A stretch of DNA of 64,000 bases from Mixophyes australis (lineage: Eukaryota; Chordata; Amphibia; Anura; Limnodynastidae), in contig JAVHZZ010000004.1 in the NCBI GenBank assembly GCA_036250195.1, forward strand, positions 142,675,729 to 142,739,728, in the 5' to 3' direction. The position numbers and the translations under genes are program-made. Shown one piece after another: positions 21,742 to 34,619 of the stretch. Position 1 is the first letter of the stretch; each line of letters starts with the position of its first letter. The notes under the pieces were generated by a model. It was not told the DNA's origin. It worked only from the letters and a program-made list of their open reading frames with translations, and searched no databases.

Positions 21742-23919
21742 GGAAGTCAGCTCAATTTCTCAGCCGCACACAATAACCATTGACTCATACAACTGACTTA
21801 GAAAATAAATAAACTGACGAATTGCTGATTACGTTTTTAACATTAATCACTGTAGCAGACTATAAGAAGAATCTTGGTATTTACCACTTTCATTGTTTTT
21901 TTTCATGCTGATAGTAATTATTTATAATTCTGCACAGTGTCATGTGACTAGAATGACAACCACAGTCACATCACACATGATGTAGTGAGCAGATAGACTT
22001 TGTAACGTCCCTCTGAGATCTGTCTGCAGAGTGCACTTTAAAATCCTCCCCTTCTATATTCCCCGTCAGATTTCACATGATCTGCTGTGAGCTGTAAGCG
22101 CGCGTGTGTGTGCCTGGCAGCCATATTTGTTTGCCCTCCATAGAGATTTTGAAAAGGAGATAATGATTTGTAGGAGGATAGGTAAGAAAACCAATGAATC
22201 ATTAAAAGGTATTTAACTTGCTGAGTAAAGAAAAAAATACTTTTACCTGGGATTGTGGCTATAAAATGAAAAAATAAATAAAATAACATTATATGGTAGT
22301 CATAATATATTAGATGGTATAGAGTCCCTATGTCTGGCTGCAGTGCACAGCATCTGATGCACTTACATGTAGCATGCACCTACACAAGTGAAGAGTATAT
22401 AGAAAATGCAATATGCCAGGATTTACTGTCCATTTCTAGGAGGAAGCAAAATGAGTATCTAGTGTAGGATAGTTGGTGAAATTATAGGAGACTGTATCTG
22501 ATCTATGAACTAATCCTAATTAACTAAGTTTAGCATAATTTCAAAATGAATCCAGTTTTTTCTAAGAAGATAGATACAATATAATTGATAGCACAATACA
22601 TTCCACTAAGGAATGTGGTTGTACTGGAACAGATAAAGCTTCCAAGAAAGTCAGATAGCTTAGTACAGGATGCCTAGTAAGAATGTCAATTAGATCAGCT
22701 CTGCAGAAATAGGTGATAAATGTGTGATGTATTTGAACAGCCCTGGCAACACCAATTCTAAAACAGACTAATGTAACATCATTTCACAAAGGGAGAAATC
22801 ATTTTTGTAGTTACACACAATTCAATTTGCAACAGTTAATTGGCTGTCAAAATTGCAGTATATTTGAGCACTTTTCGTGGCTGTTTCCTGGGGCCAAAAG
22901 CTACAGGGACACAAAGTCATATTAAAAATCTGTAAAACAAAAGAAGATTATAACAAATGAAAAATGTAAAAAGTCAATGTCAGTGAATAGATAAAAACAA
23001 TTGTAATAAAATATGGTTAAAAAATAACCATGTTTATGAGAAAAACCTATCAATTCCAAAATTAATTTTATTGAGCCTCATTTTTGAAAAAAAACCTCGA
23101 CCAGCAGTTAAAAATGCATTGGTATTGCACAGGTGCATCTGGATAGTCTGTACAGCGCACATCAAAGTGCATGATTATTCTCTATCCTCGGGAGATGCCT
23201 CTGCAACCTATAAGTGCACCTAGGTTTGCAAAAGTGCAAGCGTCACGTCAATGTCCAATTTCCTACCACTTCAGAACCACCCCCTTTCAATAACTTTTCA
23301 TTCACTTTTGTATGTGTGAAGCTTTTTATTGGATTCCTGGGGGGAGTGTATGGAGAACGACTCAGGAGCTAAAGCACAAATATGGTGATGAGACTAATTA
23401 TTACCATGTGGTATGTGTGCTCCCCTTCCCTTCACTATGTGCTCAAATATAGCAACTCAGAGGTGGGGATGTTCAGGTCAAGGTTTGGAGCAGTGTAACA
23501 AAGAATTAAATAACAGAGCACTGGTGTAAGACTACACTAGTTCATGGAACCCTTAGTTTATCAAAAGGAGGGGGCAACGTTCATGTAGACATCGCCAGCT
23601 GAACACACAACAAAGCAATAAACTCATGAAAGACACATTATTTTGATGTGTATTGTCATATCCAAGTAAGAATAATGTTAATTATCCTGTACTCTCCCTG
23701 AACAATATAAAAAATACATGGATCATATTAATGTTAGACCATGCTTGAAATATGTTTTCCCTTCAAAAACCCACGGATAATTATCTCATTAACTACAGAT
23801 TTCCTTTATTTTCAGTGTATTCTGATCTGAGCCGGGAGTAACATAATTCAATGTGCTGACTATATTTACAACCTTTGCTGTTTTTACCTACTTCGGTTGC
23901 TAAATTTACTTTGTGGATT
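21742..23919. other. No recognised feature
   Basis: AT-rich unique sequence. A fragment cagtggcttgcaaagtattc at 23928-23947 resembles the terminal repeat of Tc1-like transposons. No exon was recognised. Confidence 0.4.
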
Positions 23920-24188
23920 ATACAGTGGCTTGCAAAGTATTCAACAGATCTGTTTTGATGAAGGGCCCACCGGGGGACTGCAGCGCTATGGGCCCACCAG
24001 AGGGGGTGTGGCCAGCTATCATAGAGGGGAGACCAGACACTAGAGGGGGAGTGGTCAGCCCACGAATGACAGCTAGCACCATAGTGTACTATATAAAGAA
24101 TGCAGTGTGTATATAAAGAGTACACAGTCTTGACCTGCCCCTTAGTTGGGCAGAACAGTCACCAAAAATAGGGATTGTCCCACTAGAC

Positions 24189-24335
24189 CAGGCTTGGCTA
24201 ACCTGTGGCACTCCAGGTGTTGTGAAACTACAAGCCCCAGAATGCTTTGCCAATATATAGCAGCTTATTGCTGGAAGGGTATACTGGGACTTGTAGTTTC
24301 ACAACACCTGGAGTGCCACAGGTTAGCCAAGCCTG
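24189..24335. mobile_element. hAT MITE with 60-base inverted repeats (147 bp)
   Basis: Termini caggcttggctaacctgtgg and ccacaggttagccaagcctg are an almost perfect inverted repeat. An exact 8-bp duplication, cactagac, flanks it (24181-24188, 24336-24343). It is inserted inside the larger element and a sister copy lies at 61477. Confidence 0.9.
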
Positions 24336-24899
24336 CACTAGACTCAGAACATTTGACAGACTGTCCTACCTGTTCTTGTCACTTTTACCACCTGTGGCTG
24401 CTGGTTTCGTTACTTGCAGCTTGTTTGGATCTTGGAATGTTGAGGGCCCTATTTGGAAAAAGTAATGGGTACATTTAGAAAATTTCAACCAGCCCTGGCG
24501 TTAAATCAATAGGACCCACAATTAATACTTTCCCTCCCTCCAGACAGCCCCTGCAATAAATGAATCGCATTTACGTATAATAAATATTTCCCGCAACCGT
24601 CACTGCCATTAAATAATTCATATTCACATTTAATAAATAGACCACATGCTCCTCAAACTCAGCCCCACATTCAATTAATAGCCCCCAAACCACCCCATCT
24701 TAAATTAATAGTCCCCACTATAAAATTAAATTGCCCCACCTTCACCTTAGAAACAAAATAGCACCCATTATTTAGCCACCACCTACCACACACACATTAC
24801 ATTTCCACAAGCCTGCTGTGCCAGCACACAAATATTACCGTGCCCCTTAATAACCATGCTGTGGCTCCTTATGATCACACTGCACCCTTCATGCTGCTT

Positions 24900-25415
24900 T
24901 TGCTCCCCCTTCATTACCATGTGCCATGCTGCTTTGGACCCCCTTCTCACTCTGTCATGCTGCTTTGGCCCTCCTTCTCACTCTGCCATGCTGCTTTGGC
25001 CCCCCCTCACACTCTGCCATGCTGCTTTGGCCCCCCTTCACACTCTGCCATGCTGCTTTGGCCCCCCTTCACACTCTGCCATGCTGCTTTGGCCGTCCTT
25101 CACATTCTGCCATGCTGCTTCCCCCCCCCCCCCCCTTCACTCTCTGCAATGCTGTCTGTTGCTTCTCCTTCACTCTCTGCAATGCTGTCTGTGCCCCCTC
25201 TTCACTCTCTGCCATGCTGCCTGTGCTTCCCCTTCACTCTCTGCCATGCTGTCAGTGCTTCCCCTTTACTCTCTGCAATGCTGTCTGTGCTCTCCCTTCA
25301 CTCTCTGCCATGCTGTCTGTGCTCCCCCTTCACACTCTGCCATGCTGTCTGTGCTTCCCCTTCACTCTCTGCCATGCTGTCTGTGCTCCCCCTTCACTCT
25401 GCCATTCCCCCCCCT
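24900..25415. repeat. Minisatellite, unit ccatgctgctttggccccccttcacactctg
   Basis: About 17 units of roughly 30 bases change gradually from ctgctttggcccccc to ctgtctgtgctcccc. All three + frames stay open for over 230 codons because the unit has no stops; these frames are not genes. Confidence 0.9.
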
Positions 25416-25689
25416 TGTTTCCGTTCCTTCACTTACCTTTTCTATCAGCTTCTTTCTTCTCTTCTCTCTTCTCTTCTCTGTCTTGCCTCCTCTCTGTGCC
25501 GCTCAAACCCGACATTCAGTGCGAACGGACAGAGAGGAGTTGGGGAGCACTGCGGTCACGTGAGTATTTAATTTTTTTTACTTTTTTTAAGTTTTCCGCT
25601 CCCCCCACCAACGAAGAGGGGAGCGATCAGGGTCGGGGCCTACTGGGGGATAGCTCGGTCCCCCTGCGGGCCAGTCAGACCCTATATAA

Positions 25690-28600
25690 TGGTGTATGTA
25701 TGCTGTTCAGCCATAAAAGAATGTTAGTGAATCCTTTAGAGTGATCTGCATTCTTACATTGATTTAATCTATGCGATCTGATTTTACTAGCCCTAATGAT
25801 AGACACAGGGAATCTGAATCCACATATAGTCAAATAGCCATCATGTGACCATTTCCTGTACCTACTGATCAACCCAGACATCAACTTGAGATATTTTTAT
25901 CCAATTCCTTTTGACAAAATTATTTCAAGTCATTATATATTTGTGGGCTGCCTTGTATGAACTACTTGCTGAAGGTTATGCCACTTTCATCTGTGTTAAA
26001 GTTCAGACTTATTTGACCACTCTAAAATGAGAAAATGAGTTTGCTTTGGCTATTCTGTTACTTATTGACGTGTTTGATTAGGATCATTGTCATGCTGAAC
26101 AACCACGTCTCAATAAGCTTTTCTTTTGAACTTCCAGGTACCCTCCATACTTCATTGTTCCCTCAGTGATTACAAGGTGTCCTGGTGCTGGGGATTTAAA
26201 GAAGCCCCAAACCGCACTCCAAATAACTTTTTGTCTCACTTGTCTACAAAACTTTCTTCAAGTGACCTGTTGGGTTACAGATGGTCTTTAGGTAAACTTG
26301 ATACAAGTAGCAATGTGAACATTGATCCTTTGTAGTCTCCCATGAACACTAGTCTTATGCAGTTTTTCCTTATGCTGGACTCATGGACACTGACTTCAGA
26401 AATGAATGAGAAATAGCTTTTGTTGGATTGTAGTCTCATTAATTATAACGTTTGACTCAAACCACTCAAGGATATTTCATTATCATTTGTTTTCTACAAA
26501 CACAACTAATGTTGGCTCAATAAGTATCTTTGTGTTTCATTTGTTTATTCATATTCTCTTTTTCTATTAGTAAGACTGAGATAAAGACATTCTTATATTT
26601 GGTGTTAAACAAGATAGACCAGACAAGATAGACCAAGCTGCTCACTACAGTCATTGAAATCTATTTCTATTGTTTAAATCAATGCAGGAATACAGACAAT
26701 TCTAGAATGATGACAGTCTTCCTCTCATCTCTGTACGTTGAAATGATGCCAAGAAGGTAGATAGTATAATCCAACCAGTCCTCAGACAGAACTATGTGCC
26801 CCTCCTCAATCACCAAGGAACATTATTAAAGTATCATCAAGTGCTACAGTAGACACCAGAGACTGCTCTCCCACAGCCAGGTACCTACTCACTTTTCTCT
26901 TCTGCATTTTTACAAGCCACAAACTGCAAGTGTCCTATGTTGTATAAAGCAAGTTAAAATAGGTTAATTTGAAACTAAATATTGAAAAAGAAAGTTTTAC
27001 AATTTTGCAATTTAATTGTTTCTGAACAACTTTAAGCAAAAAACATATTAGGTTTTATTTAATATGTTGCTTTGCAAATTTAATAGCTAATGTTGTTTTA
27101 TGTTCATTTGGATATAAAACTGTGTTCATTTCACATGTTAAAGTGATGGCTTTTTTTAGCATTGTGCAATTGTTACAAGCGACAGTAGTTACAATTTGAC
27201 GCAAATCTTGTTAAAAATCATTGCAACAGCTCACAATGTAAAATAAGTCACTGGTTTTACATTTGTTTTTATTCATTTATTGACTGTGTTTGCTAGAAAC
27301 AATTTTAATATATCTTTTTACCCTCCAATTTATAGACTATAGCTGTTTGACATACACTTTGCTAAGTTATAAATGCCACTCCTTGATTCCTCTGGGTGCC
27401 AAGTGCTCCACAATTGTTATTTGATCTTTACCCACTGCTTGATCTTAATCCAGGTCTAATATGAGTCTTTGTTCTGGGAAAAAGATATCCCAGATGAGCT
27501 TTGCCAGTTACATAACCACTGTGTTCTTACACCAGCCATAGACAATATCATGCGTCTTTGCTAAAAAAAAAAAAAGAATTATGCAATCAGCAACATTCCA
27601 ATGAAGCAACACGTCTGTAGTATCTGTGACCAATAGGTATAATAGTGCTGAATTGGGACAGAGAGAAGGAAATAAAAAAGGAGCTCAATACAATCATAAT
27701 ATTTTGGAAATAAATGATAAAAAAAGACAGTGGAACAAACGAGAGTAACAAGGAGAGACTCAGCCCAGGGGAGGAGCAGCTGTGTGAAGCTCAGGAAGTT
27801 CAATATCCATACTAGGATTGCATGGGGTTGCACAGACATTACACAGACCAGTGACATGAAACAACCTCTACTATCTTTCCCGTAGATGACAGGATACTGT
27901 AAGTAACAAAACACTACAGTGTTGCTACATTACCCAGTTATGTGTCAGCAGTATATGAATGTGGGTAGTAATATAATCCATGTGTATGTGAAACATGTGG
28001 AAATGTATAACAGTTGAATACTGTGTATGGGCCTATTTGCATCTGTAAGCTACCCAGCATATAAACATGTGTGTATCAATATAGCACTATAAATAGTGTG
28101 CTCTTACATGGCCTTGTACTAGAATGAATATAATCAGTATATTTTCATTAGGAATATATATGTTATTATATATAACATCATATATCTACTATACTGTACA
28201 AATACTATGTGTAGACACAAAGTGTCTCTGATTTCTAAGGTCTCGCACAGTTTTAATTATTTTCTTGTTCTTCTTAATACCAGTACCAGTAATGCAGAGT
28301 ACCACTTCTGTCATTCCATATGATGAATGTAATTGTTAGTATCACTTATTATTTAATATATGATATGATATGAAAGTTAATAATAATTGAAGGTAACAAT
28401 GACCAGATGTCCCAGGATCCCATAGATTGTTCAGAGGGCTGCTCTTGACTGTAACATTTCCCCAAAAATGTCTTAGTACTTAGACTGGACAGTAATAATA
28501 TAAAAATTCAAATTTCTTGTAAATTAAATGCAACAATTTTGCTGGTTGGGTGCTTTTAATAATATCATTTTTCACAAGATATAACATTTAACATAAAAAG

Positions 28601-28778
28601 ATGCCTTTTTTAACCTGTGTCCATAGACAAGAGCACCACAGCAGACTGTTACATATACATAAAACACAACTTACTATACACAAGTACAAATACCACAATG
28701 CAATGTAACATTTAATAATCTAAATTGATATTAGGGCATGTCTTAAAATCAAATGATTAAAGCTAGAAAGAAAAACAA
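25690..28778. other. No recognised gene; weak transposon-like segment
   Basis: Mostly AT-rich unique sequence. The part at about 26040-26420 (ggatcattgtcatgctgaac, cccatgaacactagtct) resembles non-autonomous Tc1-like repeats of fish and frogs, but ends could not be found. Confidence 0.3.
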
Positions 28779-28783
28779 TATAT

Positions 28784-29617
28784 TGTTACGGAAACCAGTG
28801 CGGCATAATCTCATAGAACTAGTAGAAGAGGTCTTCACCTTTAGCAGCCGCCTTTCCTGTAGAGACTGGTTATGCTCACAGGTACTCGGATGCCCCCAGG
28901 ACTTATGCTCAGAGTAGTATAAGTTTATGCTCACACGGCAGCGCACAGGTACAGGAGGTAGCACACAGAACAGAGGCAGGCCAGAGATCTGCGGACTGGA
29001 CAGAGCACTGGAGGCAATGTTAAGTACCAGTAGGGTCAGGGTCACCGGCAATGGTTCCGAGTCCGAGTACAGGCAAAAGGTCAGGGTCACAGACAATGGT
29101 TCAGAATCCGGGGACAGGCAAAAGGTCTGGGTCACAGGCAATGGTTCTAGGGTCCAGGGTCAGGCAGAGGTCATACGCAGGTAAATCGATCCAAGGTTTC
29201 AACACCAAACAAGAACAGGAGCAGGCAGCAGTACTGGGACAGAACGCTATAAGCGTCAGTGAGGCCCAGTCCTCCCTGCCTTAAATAGTACAGGTGACCA
29301 CTCAGAGCAAGAGCCCTGCAAGTGCTCCAGCAGTAGAATGATTAAGTGCCAGCTCAAAGCCAATGGCAAGACAGAGAGCCAGCAGATGCCTAACTAATCA
29401 GCCATAATTGGCTGATGCTGGACAGCCCTGCGCGCACGCGCCCAGCTGTTTGGCAGGGGGCGCGGCGTCAGGGAGACCGAAGTGTCCCGGCTGTTTCCCA
29501 GGCAACCGGGACACAGAAACCGGAAGTGACGTCCCGGTCGTCATAACGACGGCCGGGACGCCAGCAGAAGAGAGCCGAGAGTCGCGGCGGTACCCGTGGC
29601 CGCCGCGACTACTAACA
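28784..29617 (-). repeat. 3' LTR of the gypsy element (834 bp)
   Basis: Starts TGTTACGG and ends CTAACA as read on +. It contains repeated gtcagggtcac-ggcaatggttc units and a GC-rich region with cgtcccggccgtc. It is the longer of the two LTRs. Confidence 0.88.
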
Positions 29618-29836
29618 GTACTTCCCCCCTTGAGAAGGGGTCAAGGAACCCCGACATCCAGGCTTCTTAAAAAATTCCTTAATTAATCTCACAGCGTGGA
29701 GACGCCTCTGCGGTATCCAACATCGCTCCTCAGGACCATAACCTTTCCAGTGTACAAGGAACTGAACTTGGCCTTGAACTTTTCTTGAGTCAAGAATTCT
29801 TTCTATAAGAAACTCACGGTCTCCATTCACAAGCAA
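29612..29836 (-). pseudogene. Gypsy Pol C-terminus: chromodomain
   Basis: The - strand frame reads FLIERILDSRKVQGQVQFLV then HWKGYGPEERCWIP, the chromodomain pattern (Y/F-x-VE-x-IL, W-K-GY, TW-P). The last frame runs a few bases into the LTR. This domain defines chromoviruses and is known to steer insertion towards particular chromatin. It is separated from the integrase by a stop. Confidence 0.85.
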
Positions 29837-29873
29837 AGGCCGGGGCCTGTTAGAGGAAGGCTGGTTGAGCTTG

Positions 29874-30476
29874 CTAGGAGAAACAGCTTTTTTTAGAAGA
29901 GAGCAATGGAAAGTGCAGGGTATTTTTTAAAGAAGGTGGTAGTTTAAGCCTGAATGCCACTGGGTTTATCATTTTTTCAATGGTAAATGGTCCAATGTAT
30001 TGGGGCCCTAGTTTCCTGCAAGGTTGCCTTAATTTGATGTTCCGTGTGGACAACCAGACGCGATCCCCCACTTTCAATAAACACGGACCACGATGACGAT
30101 CAGCAAATGACTTGGATTTGTGAGAAGCTTGATATAGTGCGGAGTGTACCTTCTTCCAGTCAGACCTTAACCTAGATGTGAAGGCAGGCGTCCCGAAATC
30201 GCCAATGGAAACAACAGACGAGAAAGAATTAGCTTTCGGGTGGAACCCAAGGTTACAGAAGAACGGGAATGTACGTGTTGCGGAATGACAGGAATTGTTG
30301 TATGCAAACTCCGCCCAAGGTAACAGAGAGGACCAGTTATCATGGAACTTGGAAACATAGATGCGCAGGAACTGTTCCAAGAATTGGTTGGTTCTTTCCG
30401 TCTGACCATTTGACTGAGGGTGGTAAGCTGAGGACAAACTGATTTTGAATCCGAGGGAGTTGCTTAAGGACCTCAA
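29874..30476 (-). pseudogene. Gypsy integrase, second half
   Basis: Contains SSAYHPQSNGQTERTNQ, with the third catalytic residue (E) of the DDE triad, and a GPY/F-like module LGPQYIGPFTIEK. The frame ends 38 bases before the chromodomain frame. Upstream integrase sequence is in another frame. Confidence 0.85.
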
Positions 30477-31300
30477 AAATTGTGCAATAAACTGGGACCC
30501 TCAGTCCGATACGATGTCTTCCGGAAGGCTGTGGAGACGGAAGACATGTGCAATGAATAAGGTGGCCAAACTTCTGGCATCCTGCAGTTTGAGTAAGGGT
30601 ACGAAGTGTGCCATTTTGCTGAACCTATCAACAACCACCCAAATAGTGTTATGACCCGAAGACAATGGGAGGTCGACAATAATGTCCATTGAAAGATGGC
30701 TCCAAGGCCTGCTTGGAGTCTGCAAGGGTAGCAGTTGACCAGGAGGACAGTCTCTAGATGATTTATTTCTGGCACATTCTGGCCAGGTACGTACGTAGTT
30801 TTCCACATCGGAGGATAAGCTGGGCCACCAAAGCCAGCAGGAAAGTATTTAAATGGTCTTATGGATTCTGGGATGACCTGCTGAGCGGTTGTCGTGGCAT
30901 TCGATGCAGACTTCCTCAGATGAACCGGGACAAACAATTTACTAGCGGTTGTCTGAGCTGGAGCAATTTTCTGGAACTGGCAAAGTGTGACCCCAAGATC
31001 TTGAGTTAGACCGAAATGAATGGAGGTTGAGGCACTTATAGGTTGCGGGTCAGGAGGCCGAGGATGGCATGCCATAAAGCTCTGAGACAGAGAATCAGCC
31101 TTGGTGTTCTTTGATCCTGGGCGGTAAGTGATGAGAAAGTTGAACCGGGTGAAAAACAAAGCCCAGCGGGCCTGCAGAGGATTTAGAGTTTTGGTGGTTT
31201 GAATATACTGAAGGTTTTTGTGGTCAGTGAAGATTGTTATGACATGAGCTGCTCCTTCTAACCAATGCCGCCACTTTTCGAGGGCCCACTTGATGGCCAA
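30473..31300 (-). pseudogene. Gypsy RNase H and integrase start (frameshifted)
   Basis: The first 75 residues are RNase H ([11 protein letters not shown] and [15 protein letters not shown]). After that the frame drifts out of register. The proper continuation is in the overlapping frame 30501-30806, with the zinc-binding CARNK part and the DDE segments SMDIIVDLP and [14 protein letters not shown], up to IVSD. Confidence 0.8.
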
Positions 31301-31358
31301 TAACTCTCGATTCCCAACATCGTAATTAATTTCAGCAGGCGAGAATTTCCTGGACTCT

Positions 31359-31942
31359 TTAAGAGAGAATGGCGCCTCCTCCTACATCTGAGGCGTCTAC
31401 TTCAACAATGAACAGGGGCTCAGGGTCTGGCTGCCTAAGAACGGGTGCAGATGTGAAGGCGGCTTTAAGGGCAAAAAAGCTCGCCAATGCCTCTGAAGAC
31501 CAATTAGCCGTATCTGCGCCCTTCTGGGTGAGAGCAGTAATAGAAGCCACCAAGAAAGAAAATGAGCGTATAAACCTCCGTTAGTAATTGGCAAAGCAAA
31601 GGAACCTTTGAGAACTTTTGCCTTGAGGTTTGCAGGAAGAACCCATTCCTGGATGGCTTGGACTTTACTGGGATCCATGGAGAAACCAGATGAAGAAATA
31701 ATATATCCTAAGAAAGCCACTCTGGAGACTTCAAACTCGCACTTTTCAAATTTTGCATAGAGATGATGTTGGCGCAACTTCTCCAGAACTTCCCGAACCT
31801 GTTGGCGGTGCTGAGACAAGGACTGAGAGTAAATTAGATTATCGTCCATGCAGACCACCACTGCCTTTCCTAAGAATTTGCGCAAGACATCATTGATGAG
31901 GTCTTGGAAGACTGCCAGGGCGTTGCACAATCCAAATGGCAT
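31359..31942 (-). pseudogene. Gypsy reverse transcriptase, palm and connection (broken)
   Basis: Contains [13 protein letters not shown] (motif B region) and CMDDNLIYS in place of the usual Y/F-x-DD, at residues 31-34 of the frame. The thumb/connection TPFWSxxxxxFxxLK-type segment continues in a second frame, 31359-31553, ending [17 protein letters not shown], the start of RNase H. A frameshift separates the two. Confidence 0.82.
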
Positions 31943-32067
31943 TACCAGATACTCATAATGCCCGGAGTAAGTATTAAAGGCCGTCTTCCACTCGTCTCCC
32001 TGTTTGATGCGGATAAGATTATAAGCACCCGGAAGTTGATTTTAGAGAAAATGGTGGCTGACAAAAA

Positions 32068-32847
32068 TTAATGGCAGTGGGTAAGTGATTTGACTGTAAT
32101 TTTATTCAGGCCACGGTAGTCGATGCAGAGTCTCAGACTGCCATCCTTTTTGGTCACGAAGAAGCATCCCGCTCCTACTGGGGATTTGGAGGGACAGATA
32201 AATCCTTTTTTCAGATTCTTCTCCACGTACTGCTCCAGAGCTTGGGTCTCTGGGACAGACAAAAAATACAGATGCCCTTTTGAACCGGGTACAATGTCAA
32301 TAGCACAGACATAGTCCCGATGATGCGGGAGAGAGTCAGCCTTATGTTTACAGAATACATCACTGAAGTCCTGGTAGGATGCAGGTAGCAATTCTGGACT
32401 GGGCCGGAGAGTCCTAAGAGATAGGGTCAAGCATCTTGAAGAGCACTCTGGACTCCAACGGATGATCTCCACTTTTTTCCAATAAATAGTAGGATTATGA
32501 CCTTGCAGCCAAGGATACCCAAAAATTAATGGAACAGAGGGATAGGTGATCAGGAAGAAGGAGACTTTCTCAGTATGGAGAGCTTCTACAGACAAATGAA
32601 TCAATGGAGTCTTAGTGAGTATGCTACCCCCAATCAATGGGTTTCCATCGAGACCGCAGGCGGTAATGCTTGATCCCAGTCGGACTTCAGAAATACCAAG
32701 TGTCTTAGCCAGGTGGATGTCCAGAAAGTTACCTGCCGCACCGCTGTCGAGGAAGGCTGTGACCTCCACGGATTTATCGCGGAAGACTAGACGTCCAGGG
32801 ACCAACAAAAAGTTTTCTGAAGAGATTACTTGGAGACCTAAGCGCAT
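32068..32847 (-). pseudogene. Gypsy protease and start of reverse transcriptase
   Basis: Residues 34-40 are DSGAAGN, the aspartic-protease active-site motif ([12 protein letters not shown]). From about residue 185 the RT fingers are visible: [20 protein letters not shown] and [16 protein letters not shown]. The frame is then lost, so RT is split from the palm at 31942. Confidence 0.85.
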
Positions 32848-32851
32848 CTCT

Positions 32852-33727
32852 TCACCAGCGCTTAGGTTTAGGCGTTTCCCGACTTGCTAGGACAGAATGA
32901 ACTAGATGTCCTGATTGGCCACAATACAAACAGAGACCTAGAAAACGTTGTCTGGAATGTTCCTCGGGAGGCAGACGGAAGGCGCCCAACTGCATGGGTT
33001 CAGGGGAATCCAGAAGAGTAGAACCAGACTTGGGAGGTGAGCAAGGAGGTATAGATGACTCTCGTTCAGTTTTCCTCTCTCTGATTCGACAATCAATCTT
33101 GATGACAAGCTGCATCAAATCTTCAAATCTAGGTACAGGATACTGAACTAGGGAGTCCTTGATTTGCTCTGTAAGGCCCAAGCGGAACTGACTCTGCAGC
33201 TTCGGATCATTCCAGGCACTATCAGTTGACCATTGCCGGAATTCTGCACAATACTCTTCCACAGAATGACGTCCTTGCCTCAATGACTGGAGATGTGACT
33301 CAGCTGAGGCCACTCTGTCTGGGTCGTCGTATAGCAAACCCAATGCCTGGAAGAAGGCATCCACGGTTTGTAAGGATGGACTCGTTGGCGGGAGGGAGAA
33401 GGCCCAGGACTGGGGATCACCCTGGAGTAGGGAGATTACAATCCCGACTCTCTGCTGTTCAGAGTCAGAGGAGCATGGTCTCAGGCGAAAGTATAACCTG
33501 CAACTCTCCTTAAAGTTGTGGAAGGCGGACTTGCTTCCCGAGAATCGATCGGGCAAATTCAATTTTGGATCCGGAGAGACGCCAGAGGAGGTCTGCTGAG
33601 GCTGCAGGCTTCTGGATGCCTCTTCTTGTACTGACAAGTGATGAGATAAACCCTGTACAACTTGAGATATAGCCTGGATCTGATTAGCTAGGACCTGGGC
33701 TGGAGAAAGGTTAGGGTCGTTGTCCAT
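32852..33727 (-). pseudogene. Gypsy Gag (291 residues, open frame)
   Basis: The start MDNDPNLSP lies 37 bases inside the 5' LTR. A retrotransposon Gag core is present (LPDRFSGSKSAFHNFKESCR, SVEEYCAEFRQWSTDSAWND). Near the end there is one zinc knuckle, CLYCGQSGHLVHSV, where the last cysteine of the CCHC motif is replaced by valine. The frame is intact otherwise. It ends 5 bases before the protease frame. Confidence 0.82.
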
Positions 33728-33764
33728 GGCAGAATTACCTCCAATCTTTACTGGCCGGTTATAA

Positions 33765-34469
33765 TGTTACGGCAACCAGTGCAGCATAAACTCATAGAAC
33801 TAGTAGAAGAGGTCTTCACCTTTAGCAGCCGCCTTTCCCATAGAGACTGGTTATGCTCACAGGTACTTATGCTCAGAGTAGTTTATGCTCACACGGCAGA
33901 GCACAGGTACAGGAGGAAGCACACGGAGCAGAGGCAGGCCAGAGATCTGCAGACTGGACAGAGCACCGGAGGAGATGTTAGGTACCAGCAGGGTCAGGGT
34001 CACCGGCAATGGTTCCGGGTACAGGCAAAAGGTCAGGGTCACAGGCAATGGTTCTAGGGTCCAGGGACAGGAAGAGGTCATACACAGGTAAATCAATCCA
34101 AGGTTTCAACACCAAACAAGAACAGGAGCAGGCAGCAGTATTGGGACAGAACGCTATAACCGGAAGTGAGGTCCAGCCCTCACTGCCTTAAATAGTACAA
34201 GTGACCAATCAGAGCAAGAGCCCTGCAAGTGCTCCAGCAGTAGAATGATTAAGTGCCAGCTCAAAGCTAATGGCAAGGCAGAGAGCCAGCAGATGCTTTA
34301 CTAATCAGCCATAATTGGCTGATGCTGGACAGCCCTGCGCGCACACGCCCGGCTGTTTGACAGCTGGCCAGGTGCGGCGGCAGGGAGACCGAAGCGTCCT
34401 GGTTGTTGCCCAGGCAACCGGGATACAGAAACCATAAGTGATGTCCCGCGACCGCCGCGACTATTAACA
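33765..34469 (-). repeat. 5' LTR of the gypsy element (705 bp)
   Basis: Starts TGTTACGG and ends TTAACA as read on +. It aligns with the left LTR but lacks about 20 bases near 33866 and a GC-rich stretch near 34445. It ends next to the TATAT duplication. Confidence 0.88.
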
Positions 34470-34619
34470 TATATTTAGTCAAAACTGCATGTAGAGGTAT
34501 GTACATGCCAATAAACTGACATCTAAAGGTAGAAACCTCCTATAATTTAGCCATTTTATTATTGAACGGATATATTTTAACTCTCCTTTTAATCGCTCCT
34601 CTTGTTTTACTTGTTCTCT

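Larger units (their letters stand above)
24120..25683. mobile_element. Second minisatellite-rich hAT-type element (related to 401-3128)
   Basis: Read in reverse, 24150-24180, 24344-24480 and 24500-24800 match the middle of the element at 401-3128. Shared stretches include gacagactgtcctacctgttctt, ccacctgtggc and AT-rich attaatagcccccaaacc units. The right end tgcgggccagtcagaccct resembles a hAT terminus. The left end is not resolved and no duplication was found. Confidence 0.5.
28784..34469 (-). mobile_element. Ty3/gypsy chromovirus retrotransposon, near full length but inactive
   Basis: Two LTRs in direct orientation bracket gag, protease, reverse transcriptase, RNase H, integrase and a chromodomain, in that order on the - strand. 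The whole is flanked by a 5-bp duplication, TATAT (28779-28783, 34470-34474). A purine-rich tract (aaggggggaag on the - strand) abuts the 3' LTR at 29619-29635. The pol region is split into several frames by indels and stops, so the copy cannot make a complete Pol. Confidence 0.9.

Noticed and set aside
24840..25744. Three overlapping open frames of 235-272 codons on the + strand
   Set aside because: They read through a 30-base minisatellite in all frames and give repeated LPCCF/HAVCA peptides. No domain or conserved start is present.
30445..30654. Open frames on the + strand across the gypsy element
   Set aside because: They are antisense shadows of integrase and reverse transcriptase sequence.
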